Both the position numbers and the translations under genes were made by a program. Below are positions 37,901-48,741 of a DNA stretch of 64,000 nucleotides, one piece after another. Position 1 is the stretch's first letter, and every line of letters begins with the position of its first letter. The DNA is taken from contig NZ_JAAMRF010000001.1 of the NCBI RefSeq assembly GCF_013522725.1, forward strand, positions 310,001 to 374,000, read 5' to 3'. Source of the stretch: Stutzerimonas azotifigens (GTDB taxonomy: Bacteria; Pseudomonadota; Gammaproteobacteria; Pseudomonadales; Pseudomonadaceae). Below the pieces are notes generated by a model that saw only the letters and a list, made by a program, of their open reading frames with translations, was not told where the DNA came from and made no database searches.

Positions 37901-40900
37901 ATGGATCGTCGCCCCGCTTTCCATTCGCGCAGGGCCTGGCTGCCTGTGTTGGTCACGCTGGCCTTGCTGGCGGGGCTGTGTGGATGGGTCGGCTGGCAAT
38001 GGCAGGCCCTTGAAAAGCGCAATGCCGCCGAAGACGAGCGTCGCTTCGTCTTTGCCGTGAATGACATCGAACACACCCTCAAGGAGCGCATGCGTGCTTA
38101 CGAGATGGTGTTGCGTGGTTTGTCCGGCTTCGTCGCTGGCAGTGGAGAGGTCACGCCCGAGGACTGGACTCGCGCCACCGATCAGCTGCAACTTCAAGAC
38201 CTTTACCCCGGCATCCAGGCGGTCAGCCTGGCACGCTACGCCACTCCCGAGACACTGAATCAGCTCATCGCCGATATCCGGAGCAATGGCCGCCCCGGCT
38301 TCCGCATGTATCCCGAAGGGGTGCGCGACGAGTACCTGATCGTCGATTTCATTCACCCCACCGACTGGCGCAATCGCAGGGTGGTGGGGTACGACATGCT
38401 CAGCGAGCCGGGCCGCCGGGAGGCGATCGTAAGCGCTCGCGAGACGGGCGTGCCGGTCATGACCGGGCCGCTGAGGTTGAAGCAGGAGACGGAGCAGCAT
38501 GTGCAAGTCGGCGTGTTGTTATATCTGCCGGTGTACGCGCCCAACGCGCCCACCACCACCCGCGACGAGCGACGGGCCGCCTTTGCCGGAACCCTGCATG
38601 GTGCGTTTCGCCTGAACGACCTGCTCGAGGGCATCCTCGGGTCGCGCAGCGGATTGTTCCAGCTGCAGCTCTATGATGCGGCCGAACCGGAAGCGGCTCT
38701 GCTCACGGAGCGCCTGCCGGTACCGGAAACCGCGAAGTTCAAGCGTACCCGCAATCTCTATATGTATGGGCGCAGCTGGCAGTTGGTGGTGGCCAGCACT
38801 CCGGCATACGAAGCCATCCTGCGCGGCAGCCGACAGTCGTTCAGCCTCATCAGTGCCCTGGGCGCGGCGCTGCTGTTTTCACTGATGGCTGGCGGTTACT
38901 TCTACCTGCGCGAGCGCACATTGCGCGAGAGCCGTGCCCTCAGCCTCAAGCTGCAGGAGCGCGAGTCGCGGTTTCGCCAATTGATCGAAAAGCTGCCTGT
39001 CGCGACATTGCTGTGCAACGACCGCGGCCGTATCGAACTGGCCAACCAGAGTGCGGCGAGCCTGCTGGGCAGTTCCATCGAAGGGTTGCTCAACGAGCGC
39101 GTTAGCCGTTTCGTTCCCGGAGTGCTGATCGATGAAAGCCGCGCCGGCCCGATGGCGGCCAATCAGGAGGAATTTCAGGCGCAGCGCGACGACGGCACGC
39201 TGGTGCCGGTGGCGGTCAGCCTGACCCAGCTCACCCGCGAAGACGGCCTGCATCATGTGATCAATCTGGTCGACCTGCAGGCTCGCAAAAGCGCCGAGGA
39301 GCGCTTTCGCAATCTGGTGGAGGCCTCGCCCAATGCGCTGGTACTGGTCGATAACCGTGGGATCATCGCGATGGTCAACCGGCAGACCGAGGTCATGTTC
39401 GGCTATGAGCGCCAGCAACTGCTCGGCCAGCCGGTGGAGATGTTGTTGCCCGATGCCTTGCGCGAAACCCACCGGGGTCTCTTGCAGGCTTATATGAAGA
39501 ACGCCGAGCCGCGGCGGATGGGCAGCAACCGCGAACTGTTCGGCCAGCACGCCGATGGTCGGCCACTGCCGCTGGAAGTCGGTCTGTCGCCGATGCGCGC
39601 CGGCGACAAGCTGATGGTGCAGGCGGTGATCATCGACATCAGCCACCGCAAGGCCGCGGAGCGGCGCCTGCGCGACCAGGCCGATGAGCTGGCCTTGGCC
39701 AACCGTTACAAGTCCGAGTTCCTTGCCAACATGTCCCACGAGCTGCGCACGCCGCTCAACAGCATCCTGATCCTGAGCGACCAGATGCGGCAGAACACGG
39801 CGGGCAACCTGACCGAGAAGCAGGTTCGCCATGCCGACATCATGCATAGGGCCGGCAACGACCTGCTGCAATTGATCAACGATGTGTTGGACCTGGCGAA
39901 GATCGAAGCCGGGCGGATGCAGCTCGATGTAGAAACGCTCGATCTCGAAGATCTGCTACACGAAGTCGAGGCGAGCCTGCGGCCAATGGCCGAGCAGAAA
40001 GGGCTGATGCTGAACGTGCGGATCGAGCCGGGTGTGCGTACCGCGATACGCAGCGACCGCGCTCGATTGCAGCAGATCCTGCTAAACCTGCTTTCCAATG
40101 CACTGAAGTTCACCGAGCGCGGGAGCGTGGAGATCATCGTCGATCGGGTCGGCGAGGGCGAAGGCGAGGCGCCGGACAGCGAGACACTGCGAATCCGCGT
40201 GTGCGACACCGGTATTGGAATCCCAGCCGAGCAGCACGAGCGCATCTTCCAGGCGTTTCAGCAGATCGACGGTTCGATCAGTCGCCACTATGGCGGGACC
40301 GGCCTGGGACTGGCCATCACCCGGCAACTGGTCGAGGTGCTCGATGGCCGCGTGACGCTCACCAGCGCACCGGGCGAGGGCTCCTGCTTCGCCGTACAGA
40401 TTCCGGTCATCCTGGCCAAGCCCAAGCTGGCCGAGCCCCGGGTCGAGCCGCACGTCGAACGGCCGGTGCAGCGGGCTACACTAGGACCCAGGGTGCTGAT
40501 CGTCGAGAGCGATGCCGCGTTCGCCACGGAAGTGGCCGAGGCTGCTGGTAATCACGGGTTCGACAGTCTCGTCTGCAGCAGTGCCGAAGAGGCGCAACAG
40601 GCGCTGAAGAACGATCGCTTCGCCGCAATCGTGCTGGATGTTCTGCTGCCCGACCACAGTGGCTGGCAGGTGCTTGCCAACGTGCGCGGCGACGAGCGGC
40701 ATCGTGACGTTTCGGTAATCGTCATCAGCAGCGTGCCGCAGCCGCACGATTGGCGGGACGACAGCAGCCGTTACCTGGTCAAACCGGTGCCCCGCAGCGA
40801 TCTAGAGCGCCTGTTCATTGAGCTGGCGCGTCAAAAACACAACCCGCTGCGCCTGCTCCTGCTGGAGACGGACCGGAGCCTGCGCCAGCCGCTACGTGAC

Positions 40901-41632
40901 CATCTGGAGCGACTCGGCTACAGCGTGACGGTCGCACGCAGCAGCGACGAGGTGCGTTTGGCCTATGCTGAGCAGTCCTACAGTGCGGTGGTCATCGACC
41001 ATGAGCTTCACGGCGAGAGCGGTCTGGACCTGTTCGCTGCCCTGGACCGGCTGCGGCCGCTGGGCGGCACGCGCATAGTGCTCGGCGTTCGCCAGCCGCT
41101 CGACGACGACGAGCTTCAGCGGCTCGAGCGTTATTCCGGCGTGGCGTTGTCCAAAGACCGGGCCATCGAGCAAATCGCCGTACTGCTCAGGCCGCAGGAG
41201 CGCAACTCGCCGGCCTCGCGTGGCGCGGTGGAACAACCTTTACTGGGGCAGCGTGTACTGCTGGTGGATGAAGACGTACGCACCATCTACACCATGACCG
41301 CCCAGCTGGACGAGCTCGGTTTGCAGGTGGTGCCGGCGACCGATGCCGAGGAAGCGCTGGACTGTTTCGATGAGGAGCCCATCGATCTGGTGCTGCTGGA
41401 CATGCGTGCGGCGAAGCTGGATGGACGCACGCTTATTCGTCGGTTAAGGAACGAACATGGCTGTCAGGTGCCTATCATTGCCCTCACGGCCCATGCAACG
41501 AAGGAAGACAAGGAGCACTGTGTCGAGGCCGGGGCCGATGATCATCTGCCCAAGCCGGTAGCACAGAGCGAGCTGGCCGAGCGACTGGAACATTGGCTCG
41601 GCGTGGCGATGAAGCGCTCCGCAGACAAATAA
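37901..41632 (+). CDS. CHASE-domain hybrid histidine kinase
   Basis: This 1243-residue membrane sensor has a helix at residues 14-30, a periplasmic CHASE domain (about 45-300), a second helix (about 315-335), two PAS domains (about 355-590), and HisKA with the acceptor in SHELRTPLNS (His613). These are followed by HATPase with NALKF and GTGLGL boxes and three receiver-like domains. The first has Asp913. The second is degenerate (VVIDHELHG). The third has Asp1167 and a KP pair. The next gene is a cyclic-di-GMP protein with its own receiver, so they are likely partners. Confidence 0.93.
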   Translation: MDRRPAFHSRRAWLPVLVTLALLAGLCGWVGWQWQALEKRNAAEDERRFVFAVNDIEHTLKERMRAYEMVLRGLSGFVAGSGEVTPEDWTRATDQLQLQDLYPGIQAVSLARYATPETLNQLIADIRSNGRPGFRMYPEGVRDEYLIVDFIHPTDWRNRRVVGYDMLSEPGRREAIVSARETGVPVMTGPLRLKQETEQHVQVGVLLYLPVYAPNAPTTTRDERRAAFAGTLHGAFRLNDLLEGILGSRSGLFQLQLYDAAEPEAALLTERLPVPETAKFKRTRNLYMYGRSWQLVVASTPAYEAILRGSRQSFSLISALGAALLFSLMAGGYFYLRERTLRESRALSLKLQERESRFRQLIEKLPVATLLCNDRGRIELANQSAASLLGSSIEGLLNERVSRFVPGVLIDESRAGPMAANQEEFQAQRDDGTLVPVAVSLTQLTREDGLHHVINLVDLQARKSAEERFRNLVEASPNALVLVDNRGIIAMVNRQTEVMFGYERQQLLGQPVEMLLPDALRETHRGLLQAYMKNAEPRRMGSNRELFGQHADGRPLPLEVGLSPMRAGDKLMVQAVIIDISHRKAAERRLRDQADELALANRYKSEFLANMSHELRTPLNSILILSDQMRQNTAGNLTEKQVRHADIMHRAGNDLLQLINDVLDLAKIEAGRMQLDVETLDLEDLLHEVEASLRPMAEQKGLMLNVRIEPGVRTAIRSDRARLQQILLNLLSNALKFTERGSVEIIVDRVGEGEGEAPDSETLRIRVCDTGIGIPAEQHERIFQAFQQIDGSISRHYGGTGLGLAITRQLVEVLDGRVTLTSAPGEGSCFAVQIPVILAKPKLAEPRVEPHVERPVQRATLGPRVLIVESDAAFATEVAEAAGNHGFDSLVCSSAEEAQQALKNDRFAAIVLDVLLPDHSGWQVLANVRGDERHRDVSVIVISSVPQPHDWRDDSSRYLVKPVPRSDLERLFIELARQKHNPLRLLLLETDRSLRQPLRDHLERLGYSVTVARSSDEVRLAYAEQSYSAVVIDHELHGESGLDLFAALDRLRPLGGTRIVLGVRQPLDDDELQRLERYSGVALSKDRAIEQIAVLLRPQERNSPASRGAVEQPLLGQRVLLVDEDVRTIYTMTAQLDELGLQVVPATDAEEALDCFDEEPIDLVLLDMRAAKLDGRTLIRRLRNEHGCQVPIIALTAHATKEDKEHCVEAGADDHLPKPVAQSELAERLEHWLGVAMKRSADK

Positions 41633-41786
41633 GGAGAAGGTGGATTGCACCCATTATTCATGTCCTACGTCCAGCAGGACGCCAAGTCCGAGCACGGGCT
41701 GTTCTTGGCATGTTCGGCCCTGCGGCTGTTCCAATCGGCCATGGTGTCGATCATTGTCACGCGGCCGAAGGCAGTGGAGGTGGCAC

Positions 41787-43931
41787 ATGGCGCGCGCGCA
41801 GCTTAAGTCGGACCCTCGCACCCGCACCTTGCTGGTAGTCGACGACCGAGAGGCCAATCTGGTTGCCATGGAGGCCCTGCTGGGCGACGGCGACTGGCAG
41901 GTGCACACCGTCAACTCCGGGGAAGCGGCACTCCAGGCGCTGCTCGAACTGGATGTCGAACTGGTCCTGCTCGACGTGCAGATGCCCGGCATGGACGGCT
42001 TCGAAGTGGCGCGGCTGATGCGCGGCAGCCCCCATACCCGCTACACGCCGATCATCTTCGTTTCGGCCATTGCCCACACGCGCGATTCGGTACTGCGCGG
42101 CTACGCGACCGGTGCCGTGGATTTCATTCTCAAGCCGTTCGATCCGCAGGTGCTCAAGCACAAGATCAACACGCTGCTGGCCCACGAGCACAATCGTCGC
42201 GATCTGCAGCTGCTCAGCCAGCAGCTCGACAGCGCCAGGGCGTTCAATGCCTCGGTATTGAACAACGCCGCCGAAGGCATCCTGGTGGTCGGCGAGGATG
42301 GGATCATCAGTTTCGCCAACCCGGCCATCGCGCAAATGCTGCACACCACGGTCGATGCGCTCAAGGGCACCCCGTTGCTGACGCACCTCGAGGCTCCGGA
42401 AATGCCCGAGGCCTGGCGCGAAACCGACTTCTACCTGCACTGGCGCAGCGGTGCGACCTATCGCGTCCACGAGGCGCAGCTGCGGACCGGCAATGGAGGG
42501 TCGCTGCCGGTGGCGCTGAGTTGCTCGCCTCTGCCGCGCCAACAGCGTTCGATGGTGGTGATCGCGCTGGATATGTCGGTCGTGCGCAACCTGCACGTGC
42601 AGCTCGAGACCCAGGCGGTCACCGACTCGCTGACCGGGTTGCTCAACCGCCGCGGCTTCCACCAGGCCCTGGATTCGGCCCTGGCGCGGGTCGACCGCAA
42701 TGGCAAGCACATGGCGATCCTCTATATCGATCTGGACGGCTTCAAACGCATCAATGACTCGCTGGGTCACGAGGCGGGTGATGCGATCCTGTGCAAGGTG
42801 GCGCGCCTGCTGGAAACCTGCATGCGACCCTACGATATCCTCGCGCGGATGGGCGGCGACGAATTCACCGCGTTGCTCGATTCGCTGGAACACACCGAAG
42901 ACGCAGCCAAGGTCGCGGAAAAGCTCATCGAGCTGATTTCGGTGCGCCATAGCATCGAGGGCACCGAGGTGACGCTGGGTGCGAGCATTGGCATCGCCAG
43001 CTTTCCCGAGTGCGGGCAGAACGTCGAAGACCTGCTGCGTTCGGCCGACATGGCGATGTACGAGGCCAAGCGTGCGGGGCGCCAGCAGTTCCGCTTCTTC
43101 TCCAGGGAAATGAATGGCCGTGCCCATGCTCGCCTGATCATGGAGGAAAACCTGCGCAGCGCGATCGATCGCAACGATTTCGGATTGGTCTACCAGCCGC
43201 AGATTCAGCTCGACACCGGCCGCCTGCGCGGTTTCGAGGCGCTGTTGCGCTGGGACGGCAACGGCAGCGGGCAGGTAATGCCGGGCGTGTTTATCCCTCT
43301 GCTCGAAGAAACGCGCCTGATCAACCGGGTAGGCGAGTGGGTAATGCGCGAGAGCCTGAGTCAATGTCAGGAATGGCTGCCACGCCTGGGCGATGACCTG
43401 GTCCTGAGCATCAATGTCAGCCCGATCCAGTTCGCCATGGCCGGGTTGGTGGATGCGCTCAGCAGGCTGCTCGACGACTACCGGCTAAAGCCATCGCAAC
43501 TGGAGCTGGAGGTCACCGAAGGAACGTTGATGCAGGACCTCGACCATAGCTGCGAGAAACTCAGCAACCTGCGCAAGCTGGGCGTCAGGGTGGCGATCGA
43601 CGATTTCGGCACCGGTTATTCGTCGCTCGCCTACCTGCGGCATTTCGAGCTCGATACGCTGAAGATCGACCGGCTGTTCGTGTCCAACATGCTCGACTCG
43701 CCCCGCGATGCGGCGGTGGTCAGCACCATCATCGACCTGGGCCGCAACCTGGGCCTGGAAGTAATCGCCGAGGGTGTGGAAACCATGGCCCAGCGGGATT
43801 GGCTGATCGCCCACGATTGCCACGTGATGCAGGGTTTTCTGGTGGCGCCGGGGCTTAGCTGCGATCAGGCAAAGAATTTCCCGTCGCAGATCGACTGGAG
43901 TCGGCTACCGGTGGCGGTGCCCGGGGACTGA
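41787..43931 (+). CDS. response regulator with PAS, GGDEF and EAL domains
   Basis: This 714-residue protein makes or degrades cyclic di-GMP. The receiver domain has acceptor Asp63 in LLDVQMPGMDG. A PAS domain follows (about 155-270), then a diguanylate cyclase domain with intact GGDEF (residues 356-360) and a phosphodiesterase domain with EALLRW (EAL at 484-486). All the signatures look intact, so both activities are possible. I chose the ATG at 41787 because GGAGG lies 6 nt before it. The longer frame has no support. Confidence 0.93.
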   Translation: MARAQLKSDPRTRTLLVVDDREANLVAMEALLGDGDWQVHTVNSGEAALQALLELDVELVLLDVQMPGMDGFEVARLMRGSPHTRYTPIIFVSAIAHTRDSVLRGYATGAVDFILKPFDPQVLKHKINTLLAHEHNRRDLQLLSQQLDSARAFNASVLNNAAEGILVVGEDGIISFANPAIAQMLHTTVDALKGTPLLTHLEAPEMPEAWRETDFYLHWRSGATYRVHEAQLRTGNGGSLPVALSCSPLPRQQRSMVVIALDMSVVRNLHVQLETQAVTDSLTGLLNRRGFHQALDSALARVDRNGKHMAILYIDLDGFKRINDSLGHEAGDAILCKVARLLETCMRPYDILARMGGDEFTALLDSLEHTEDAAKVAEKLIELISVRHSIEGTEVTLGASIGIASFPECGQNVEDLLRSADMAMYEAKRAGRQQFRFFSREMNGRAHARLIMEENLRSAIDRNDFGLVYQPQIQLDTGRLRGFEALLRWDGNGSGQVMPGVFIPLLEETRLINRVGEWVMRESLSQCQEWLPRLGDDLVLSINVSPIQFAMAGLVDALSRLLDDYRLKPSQLELEVTEGTLMQDLDHSCEKLSNLRKLGVRVAIDDFGTGYSSLAYLRHFELDTLKIDRLFVSNMLDSPRDAAVVSTIIDLGRNLGLEVIAEGVETMAQRDWLIAHDCHVMQGFLVAPGLSCDQAKNFPSQIDWSRLPVAVPGD

Positions 43932-43960
43932 TTCGGGCGGCCCATCCAGGCCACCCGCGC

Positions 43961-44878
43961 TCACTGGTCTGCGGAGTCCGGGTATTCCCGGTGCAGCGCT
44001 TCGAGCTCGGCGTCCTTGTCCTGCCAGAGCTGGTTCACCCACTGCTGGAAGCTCAGCCGGTATTGCTCGTCCTGGTCATAGCTCTTGCAGATGAATTCGG
44101 CTGGAATCGGCATCGCCTCGATGCGTATCACCACGTGGCGTATCCGCCCGCACAGCAGATCCCAGAAGCTCGGATTGCCGTCCGGATAGTGGATGGTGAT
44201 GTCGATCAGCGCGGTCAGCTGCTCGCCCATGGCGTCCAGCACGAAGGCGATGCCGCCCGCGCGGGGCTTGAGCAGATACCTGAACGGCGAGTCCTGTTCA
44301 TCGTGCTTGGCGGGGGTGAAGCGCGTGCCCTCGAGGAAGTTGAACACCGACACCGGGTTGGTCTTGTAGCGTTCGCAGGCCTTGCGCGTGGTCGCCAGGT
44401 CCTGGCCGCGCTTTTCAGGGTGTTTGGCCAGGTACTCCTTGCTGAAGCGCTTCATGAAGGGAAACTCCAGCGCCCACCAGCACAGCCCGATCACGGGAAC
44501 CCAGATCAGCTCCTGCTTGAGGAAGAACTTGAGAATCGGCATCCGCCGGTTGAGCTGGTACTGCAGCATCAGGATGTCGGCCCAGCTCTGGTGGTTGCTG
44601 GTGACCAGGTAGGAATGTCCCATGTCCACCTTCTCCAGTCCCTGGACGTCCCAGTGGGTGCGCTGCACCAGATCCATCCAGAAACTGTTCACCGATATCC
44701 AGGATTCAGCGATCCAGTGCATGGCGGTGCGCAGTGACCGTTGCACCACCGGGAATGGCAGCACCAGCTTGAGCAGCGAAAGGGCGAACAGCGGCCAGCA
44801 CCAGAACAGCGTATTGAGGATCAATAGCAGGCCGGCAAGAGTGCCGCGAAGGCAGTGAGGCAGAAAGCTCAGCATCAT
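43961..44878 (-). CDS. acyltransferase, YihG/LPLAT family
   Basis: This 305-residue membrane acyltransferase has the HX4D motif in SNHQSWADI (about residues 93-101), FPFMKR, and a later block FLEGTRFTP, as in lysophosphatidic acid acyltransferases. It has N-terminal hydrophobic helices (about 10-45). YihG-type enzymes add polyunsaturated or short acyl chains at the sn-2 position. It converges with the GGDEF-EAL gene. The start is one of two adjacent ATGs. Confidence 0.87.
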   Translation of the reverse strand: MMLSFLPHCLRGTLAGLLLILNTLFWCWPLFALSLLKLVLPFPVVQRSLRTAMHWIAESWISVNSFWMDLVQRTHWDVQGLEKVDMGHSYLVTSNHQSWADILMLQYQLNRRMPILKFFLKQELIWVPVIGLCWWALEFPFMKRFSKEYLAKHPEKRGQDLATTRKACERYKTNPVSVFNFLEGTRFTPAKHDEQDSPFRYLLKPRAGGIAFVLDAMGEQLTALIDITIHYPDGNPSFWDLLCGRIRHVVIRIEAMPIPAEFICKSYDQDEQYRLSFQQWVNQLWQDKDAELEALHREYPDSADQ

Positions 44879-45079
44879 GCGATGTCTCGAAAAAAAGCGC
44901 AGGGCGATGGCCCGGTTGGCGCTTGGGTCGTTATTTTGGGCGCCAAGGGTAACGATTGTGGGTAGAACTGCAAGTTATCGCCGAAGATCGGCAACGGTCG
45001 CAGGCGGGACGGACGTGGCCGCCGGGGATACAGGTGGGGCCCGGCGCGCCACCGCCCGGAGGCGATGGCGCGCGGAGAG

Positions 45080-47173
45080 TCAGGCTTCCTGGCTGGCAGC
45101 CTGGATTGCAGTGAGGGCGATGGTGAAGACGATATCGTCGACCAGGGCCCCGCGCGACAGATCGTTCACCGGCTTGCGCAAGCCTTGCAGCATCGGCCCG
45201 ACGCTGATCACGTTGGCGCTTCTCTGCACGGCCTTGTAGGTCGTGTTGCCGGTATTGAGGTCGGGGAAGATGAACACCGTGGCGTTGCCCGCGACCTTGC
45301 TGTTGGGCGCTTTTTGCCGGCCGACGCTCTCGATGGCGGCGGCGTCGTACTGCAGCGGGCCGTCGAGCGCCAGATCGGGACGCAGCTCGCGGGCCAGACG
45401 AGTGGCTTCACGCACTTTTTCCACTTCCTCGCCGCTGCCCGAATCGCCGGTGGAATAGCTGATCATCGCCACCCGAGGCGGGATGCCGAAGGCCGCAGCC
45501 GAATCGGCACTCTGGATGGCGATTTCCGCCAGCTCGGCGGCAGTCGGGTCGGGATTGACCGCGCAGTCGCCATAGACCACCACTTGGTCGGGCAACAGCA
45601 TGAAGAAGATCGAGGAGACGAGCTTGTAACCCGGCGCGGTCTTGATCAGCTGCAGGGCCGGGCGGATGGTGTTGGCGGTGGTATGGATGGCACCCGATAC
45701 CAGCCCGTCCACCTCATCCAGGGCCAGCATCATGGTGCCCAGCACCACCGAGTCCTCCAGCTGGGCGCTGGCCATCGGCGCGTTGAGGCCCTTGCCCTTG
45801 CGCAGTTCCACCATCGACGGCACGTAGCGCTCGCGGATCAGGTCAGGGTCGAGAATCTCCAGCCCGTCCGGCAACTCGATCCCCTGAGCCTGGGCGACGC
45901 TGTGCACCTCGTCGGGCTTGGCGAGCAGCACGCAGCGGGCGATGCCGCGGGCCTGGCAGATCGCCGCCGCCTGAATGGTGCGCGGCTCGCTGCCTTCGGG
46001 CAGCACGATGCGCTTGTTGGCCGCCTGGGCGCGCTTGACCAACTGGTAGCGGAATGCCGGTGGGGACAGGCGCAGCTCGCGCGGGCTGCCGCAACGTTGC
46101 TTGAGCCAATCGTGCTCGATATGGCCGGCGACGAATTCGGTCACCTTCTCGGCGCGCTCGCGGTCGTCGATCGGGATTTCCTTGTTCAACCGGTTGAGGT
46201 TGGTCGCGGTGTCGTAGGAACCGGTCGAGACCGTCAGCACTGGCAGGCCGCTCTGCAGCGCGCCCTTGCAGAGTTCCATGATCCGCGGATCGGGGGCGAA
46301 GTCGCTGCACAGCAGCAGCCCTGCCAGCGGTACGCCGTTCATGGCGGCCAGGCTCGAGGCGAGGATGATGTCGTCGCGATCGCCGGGGGTCACCACCAGC
46401 ACGTCCGGCTTGAGCAACTGCACGGTGTTCGGCACGGCGCGGGCGCACAGTACGATCTTGCCGACGCGGCGCTGCTCGTACTCGCCGGCATTGAGGACCC
46501 GGGCACCGAGCAGGTCGGCGATGTCGCGGGTGCGTGGCGCGTTGAGTTCGTCGGCCCAGGGGATGCAGCCGATCAGGCGGAAGTGGTCGCTGTCGAGCAT
46601 AGGCGCGTGTCGCTTGAGGCGCTGGACGAAATCGTCCATGCCCGCTTCATGGCGCACCTTGTTGAGAATCACCCCGAGCACCTTCGGGTCCTTCGGACCA
46701 CCGAACTGCTGAGCCTGGATCTCGATGCGCCCGTAGAGCTCCCCGAGGGTTTCGCTTTCCGGCGCGCTGACCAGGATCACGTCGGCGTCCAGGCTCTTGG
46801 CCAGGTGCTGGTTGACCCGAGCGGCATAACTGGCCTGGCGGGTCGGCACCATGCCTTCGACGATCACCACGTCCTTGTCCTGCGCAGCCTGCTGGAACAG
46901 GCTGACGATCTCTTCGAGCAATTCGTCGACATGGCCATCGCCGAGCATGCGCTCCACCTTGGCCAGGCCGAGCGGCTTGGGCGGCGTCAGGCCGTGGGTG
47001 CGGGCGATCAGTTCGGTCGAGCGTTCCGGGCCTTCATCTCCCAGGTGCGGTTGGGCGATGGGCTTGAAGAAGCCGACCTTCAGGCCGTTGCGCTCGAGCG
47101 CGCGAACCAGGCCGAGGCTGATGGAAGTCAGGCCGACGCCGAAGCCGGTCGGCGAGATGAAAAAGGTGTGCAT
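45080..47173 (-). CDS. pta: phosphate acetyltransferase, long form
   Basis: Pta converts acetyl-CoA and phosphate to acetyl phosphate and CoA. The 697-residue protein has a P-loop-like N-terminal domain (TFFISPTGFGVGLTS at the start), a central DRTGG domain, and the C-terminal catalytic domain with PEGSEPRTIQAAAICQARG. The start MHTFFISP is preceded by AAGGAGAACCGG. It lies 65 bp after ackA, forming the acetate operon ackA-pta. Confidence 0.94.
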   Translation of the reverse strand: MHTFFISPTGFGVGLTSISLGLVRALERNGLKVGFFKPIAQPHLGDEGPERSTELIARTHGLTPPKPLGLAKVERMLGDGHVDELLEEIVSLFQQAAQDKDVVIVEGMVPTRQASYAARVNQHLAKSLDADVILVSAPESETLGELYGRIEIQAQQFGGPKDPKVLGVILNKVRHEAGMDDFVQRLKRHAPMLDSDHFRLIGCIPWADELNAPRTRDIADLLGARVLNAGEYEQRRVGKIVLCARAVPNTVQLLKPDVLVVTPGDRDDIILASSLAAMNGVPLAGLLLCSDFAPDPRIMELCKGALQSGLPVLTVSTGSYDTATNLNRLNKEIPIDDRERAEKVTEFVAGHIEHDWLKQRCGSPRELRLSPPAFRYQLVKRAQAANKRIVLPEGSEPRTIQAAAICQARGIARCVLLAKPDEVHSVAQAQGIELPDGLEILDPDLIRERYVPSMVELRKGKGLNAPMASAQLEDSVVLGTMMLALDEVDGLVSGAIHTTANTIRPALQLIKTAPGYKLVSSIFFMLLPDQVVVYGDCAVNPDPTAAELAEIAIQSADSAAAFGIPPRVAMISYSTGDSGSGEEVEKVREATRLARELRPDLALDGPLQYDAAAIESVGRQKAPNSKVAGNATVFIFPDLNTGNTTYKAVQRSANVISVGPMLQGLRKPVNDLSRGALVDDIVFTIALTAIQAASQEA

Positions 47174-47238
47174 CCGGTTCTCCTTGAGAGCGAAGCGGGC
47201 AGGGCGCGGCGATGGTCGACGCCGGGCGCCTGGGCGAA

Positions 47239-48429
47239 TCAGGCGTCCAGCAGGCCCAGGGTGTCGAGGGCGATCTGGCGTTCTTCGTTGGTCGGTACCA
47301 CCAGCACCCGTGGGCGGCCATAGGCCTGGATGAATCCGGATACTCCGCGGATGCAGCGCGCGTTGGCCTCGCTGTCCAGTTCCAGATTGAACAGGCGCAG
47401 GTGCTCGACGGTCTTGCGTCGGATCAGCGGCGAGTTCTCGCCGATCCCGCCGGTGAAGATCAGGCCGTCCAGCTGGGGTAGGGCGCAACCCATGGCGGCC
47501 AGCGACTTGGCAATGCGATAGCAGAACACTTCGATGGCCAGCGTCGCGCCGACATGTCCCTGTTCACGCGCCTGTTCCAGGGTGCGCATGTCGTTGGACA
47601 GGCCGGACAAACCCTTGACTCCGCTGTCGTTGTTCAGCATCCGATCGATCTGCTCGAGGCGCCAGCCCAGCGCCCTGGCGAGGTGGCTGTGCAGGTTGGG
47701 GTCGACGTCGCCACTGCGGGTGCCCATCGCCACGCCTTCCAGCGGCGTCAGGCCCATGCTGGTGTCGCGGCTCTGGCCGTTGACGATCGCGCAGGTGGAG
47801 CAGCCATTGCCCAGGTGTGCGCTGAGCCAGCTGCTGTCGCCCACGGCCAGGTTGGCCATGCTGGCGGCGCGGTGGCTGACGAAGCGGTGACTGGTGCCGT
47901 GAAAGCCATAGCGGCGCACGCCGTGCTGCCGATAGAGGTGATCGGGCAGGGCATAGCGGAAAGCGTGCTCAGGCAGCGTCTGGTGGAACGCGGTATCGAA
48001 AACCGCCACGTGCGGCAGGTTGGGGAACAGTTTCATCGCCGCCTGAATGCCCTGCAGGTTGGCCGGGTTGTGCAGCGGGGCGAGGGGGGCGGTCGCGTCG
48101 ATCGCGGCCAGCACCTTCTGGTCGATCAGCGTCGCGCGGGTGAAAAATTCTCCACCATGAACGACCCGATGGCCGATGCCGTGAAGCTGGCCGCCAGCCA
48201 CCGAATTGACCATCGGCAACAGCTGCGAAAGGGCCGCGCGATGATCGGCGTTGGGGATCAGCATGCTGTCCTTTTCGCCGCTGCTGCGCTGCCAGTGCAG
48301 CACCGCGTCGGCGGTACCGAGCCGCTCGGCCAGTCCGCTCAGGGGGAATTGCGAATGCGCTTCGTTGATCAGCGCGAACTTGATCGAAGAGCTGCCACAG
48401 TTGACCACCAGGATATTGCGCGCAGACAT
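47239..48429 (-). CDS. ackA: acetate kinase
   Basis: AckA makes ATP and acetate from acetyl phosphate. The 396-residue product has the ASKHA start [12 protein letters not shown] (residues 8-19), the second phosphate loop [11 protein letters not shown], and the adenosine region [10 protein letters not shown]. The ATG at 48429 is preceded by AAGGAG, and the frame upstream is spurious. It is upstream of pta on the same strand. Confidence 0.95.
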   Translation of the reverse strand: MSARNILVVNCGSSSIKFALINEAHSQFPLSGLAERLGTADAVLHWQRSSGEKDSMLIPNADHRAALSQLLPMVNSVAGGQLHGIGHRVVHGGEFFTRATLIDQKVLAAIDATAPLAPLHNPANLQGIQAAMKLFPNLPHVAVFDTAFHQTLPEHAFRYALPDHLYRQHGVRRYGFHGTSHRFVSHRAASMANLAVGDSSWLSAHLGNGCSTCAIVNGQSRDTSMGLTPLEGVAMGTRSGDVDPNLHSHLARALGWRLEQIDRMLNNDSGVKGLSGLSNDMRTLEQAREQGHVGATLAIEVFCYRIAKSLAAMGCALPQLDGLIFTGGIGENSPLIRRKTVEHLRLFNLELDSEANARCIRGVSGFIQAYGRPRVLVVPTNEERQIALDTLGLLDA

Positions 48430-48439
48430 CGAAACTCCT

Positions 48440-48646
48440 TCATGTTGTATCGCAGCCCTTGGCGCACCAGCCGCAGGGGAACGGCTTGCCGAGCCGGGCG
48501 CGCCGCTGCTCGGGATCGACCACCCAGGCACGTGATTGCCAAGGCGGCTGGTGCCGCAGGTGCTGCGTATGACCACACGACAAGACTGCCACCCAGTGCA
48601 GGTCGTCGTCCTGATGAAAATCAATCAGATACGAAATAGTGGGCAT
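48440..48646 (-). CDS. DUF3565 small protein
   Basis: This protein of about 68 residues matches DUF3565: [31 protein letters not shown], with a later CGWCAKGC cysteine group. It is probably a metal-binding small protein of unknown role. It ends 10 bp before the ackA start, so it may lead the acetate operon transcript. The ATG at 48646 gives the family start. Three more residues are possible. Confidence 0.78.
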   Translation of the reverse strand: MPTISYLIDFHQDDDLHWVAVLSCGHTQHLRHQPPWQSRAWVVDPEQRRARLGKPFPCGWCAKGCDTT

Positions 48647-48741
48647 GGCAGCCATTCCCGTTCATCTGGCCTCGATTCGCAATCATCGCGGGCCGCGGTT
48701 AAACTTTGGCATTCATAACTCTCAAGCAAAGGTCCACTCCC

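Noticed and set aside
41757-43364. 535-codon minus-strand frame
   Set aside because: It is antisense to the intact GGDEF-EAL gene; no recognisable fold.
45065-47323. 752-codon plus-strand frame
   Set aside because: It lies opposite the clearly real pta gene and has Gly/Gln/Val-rich shadow composition.
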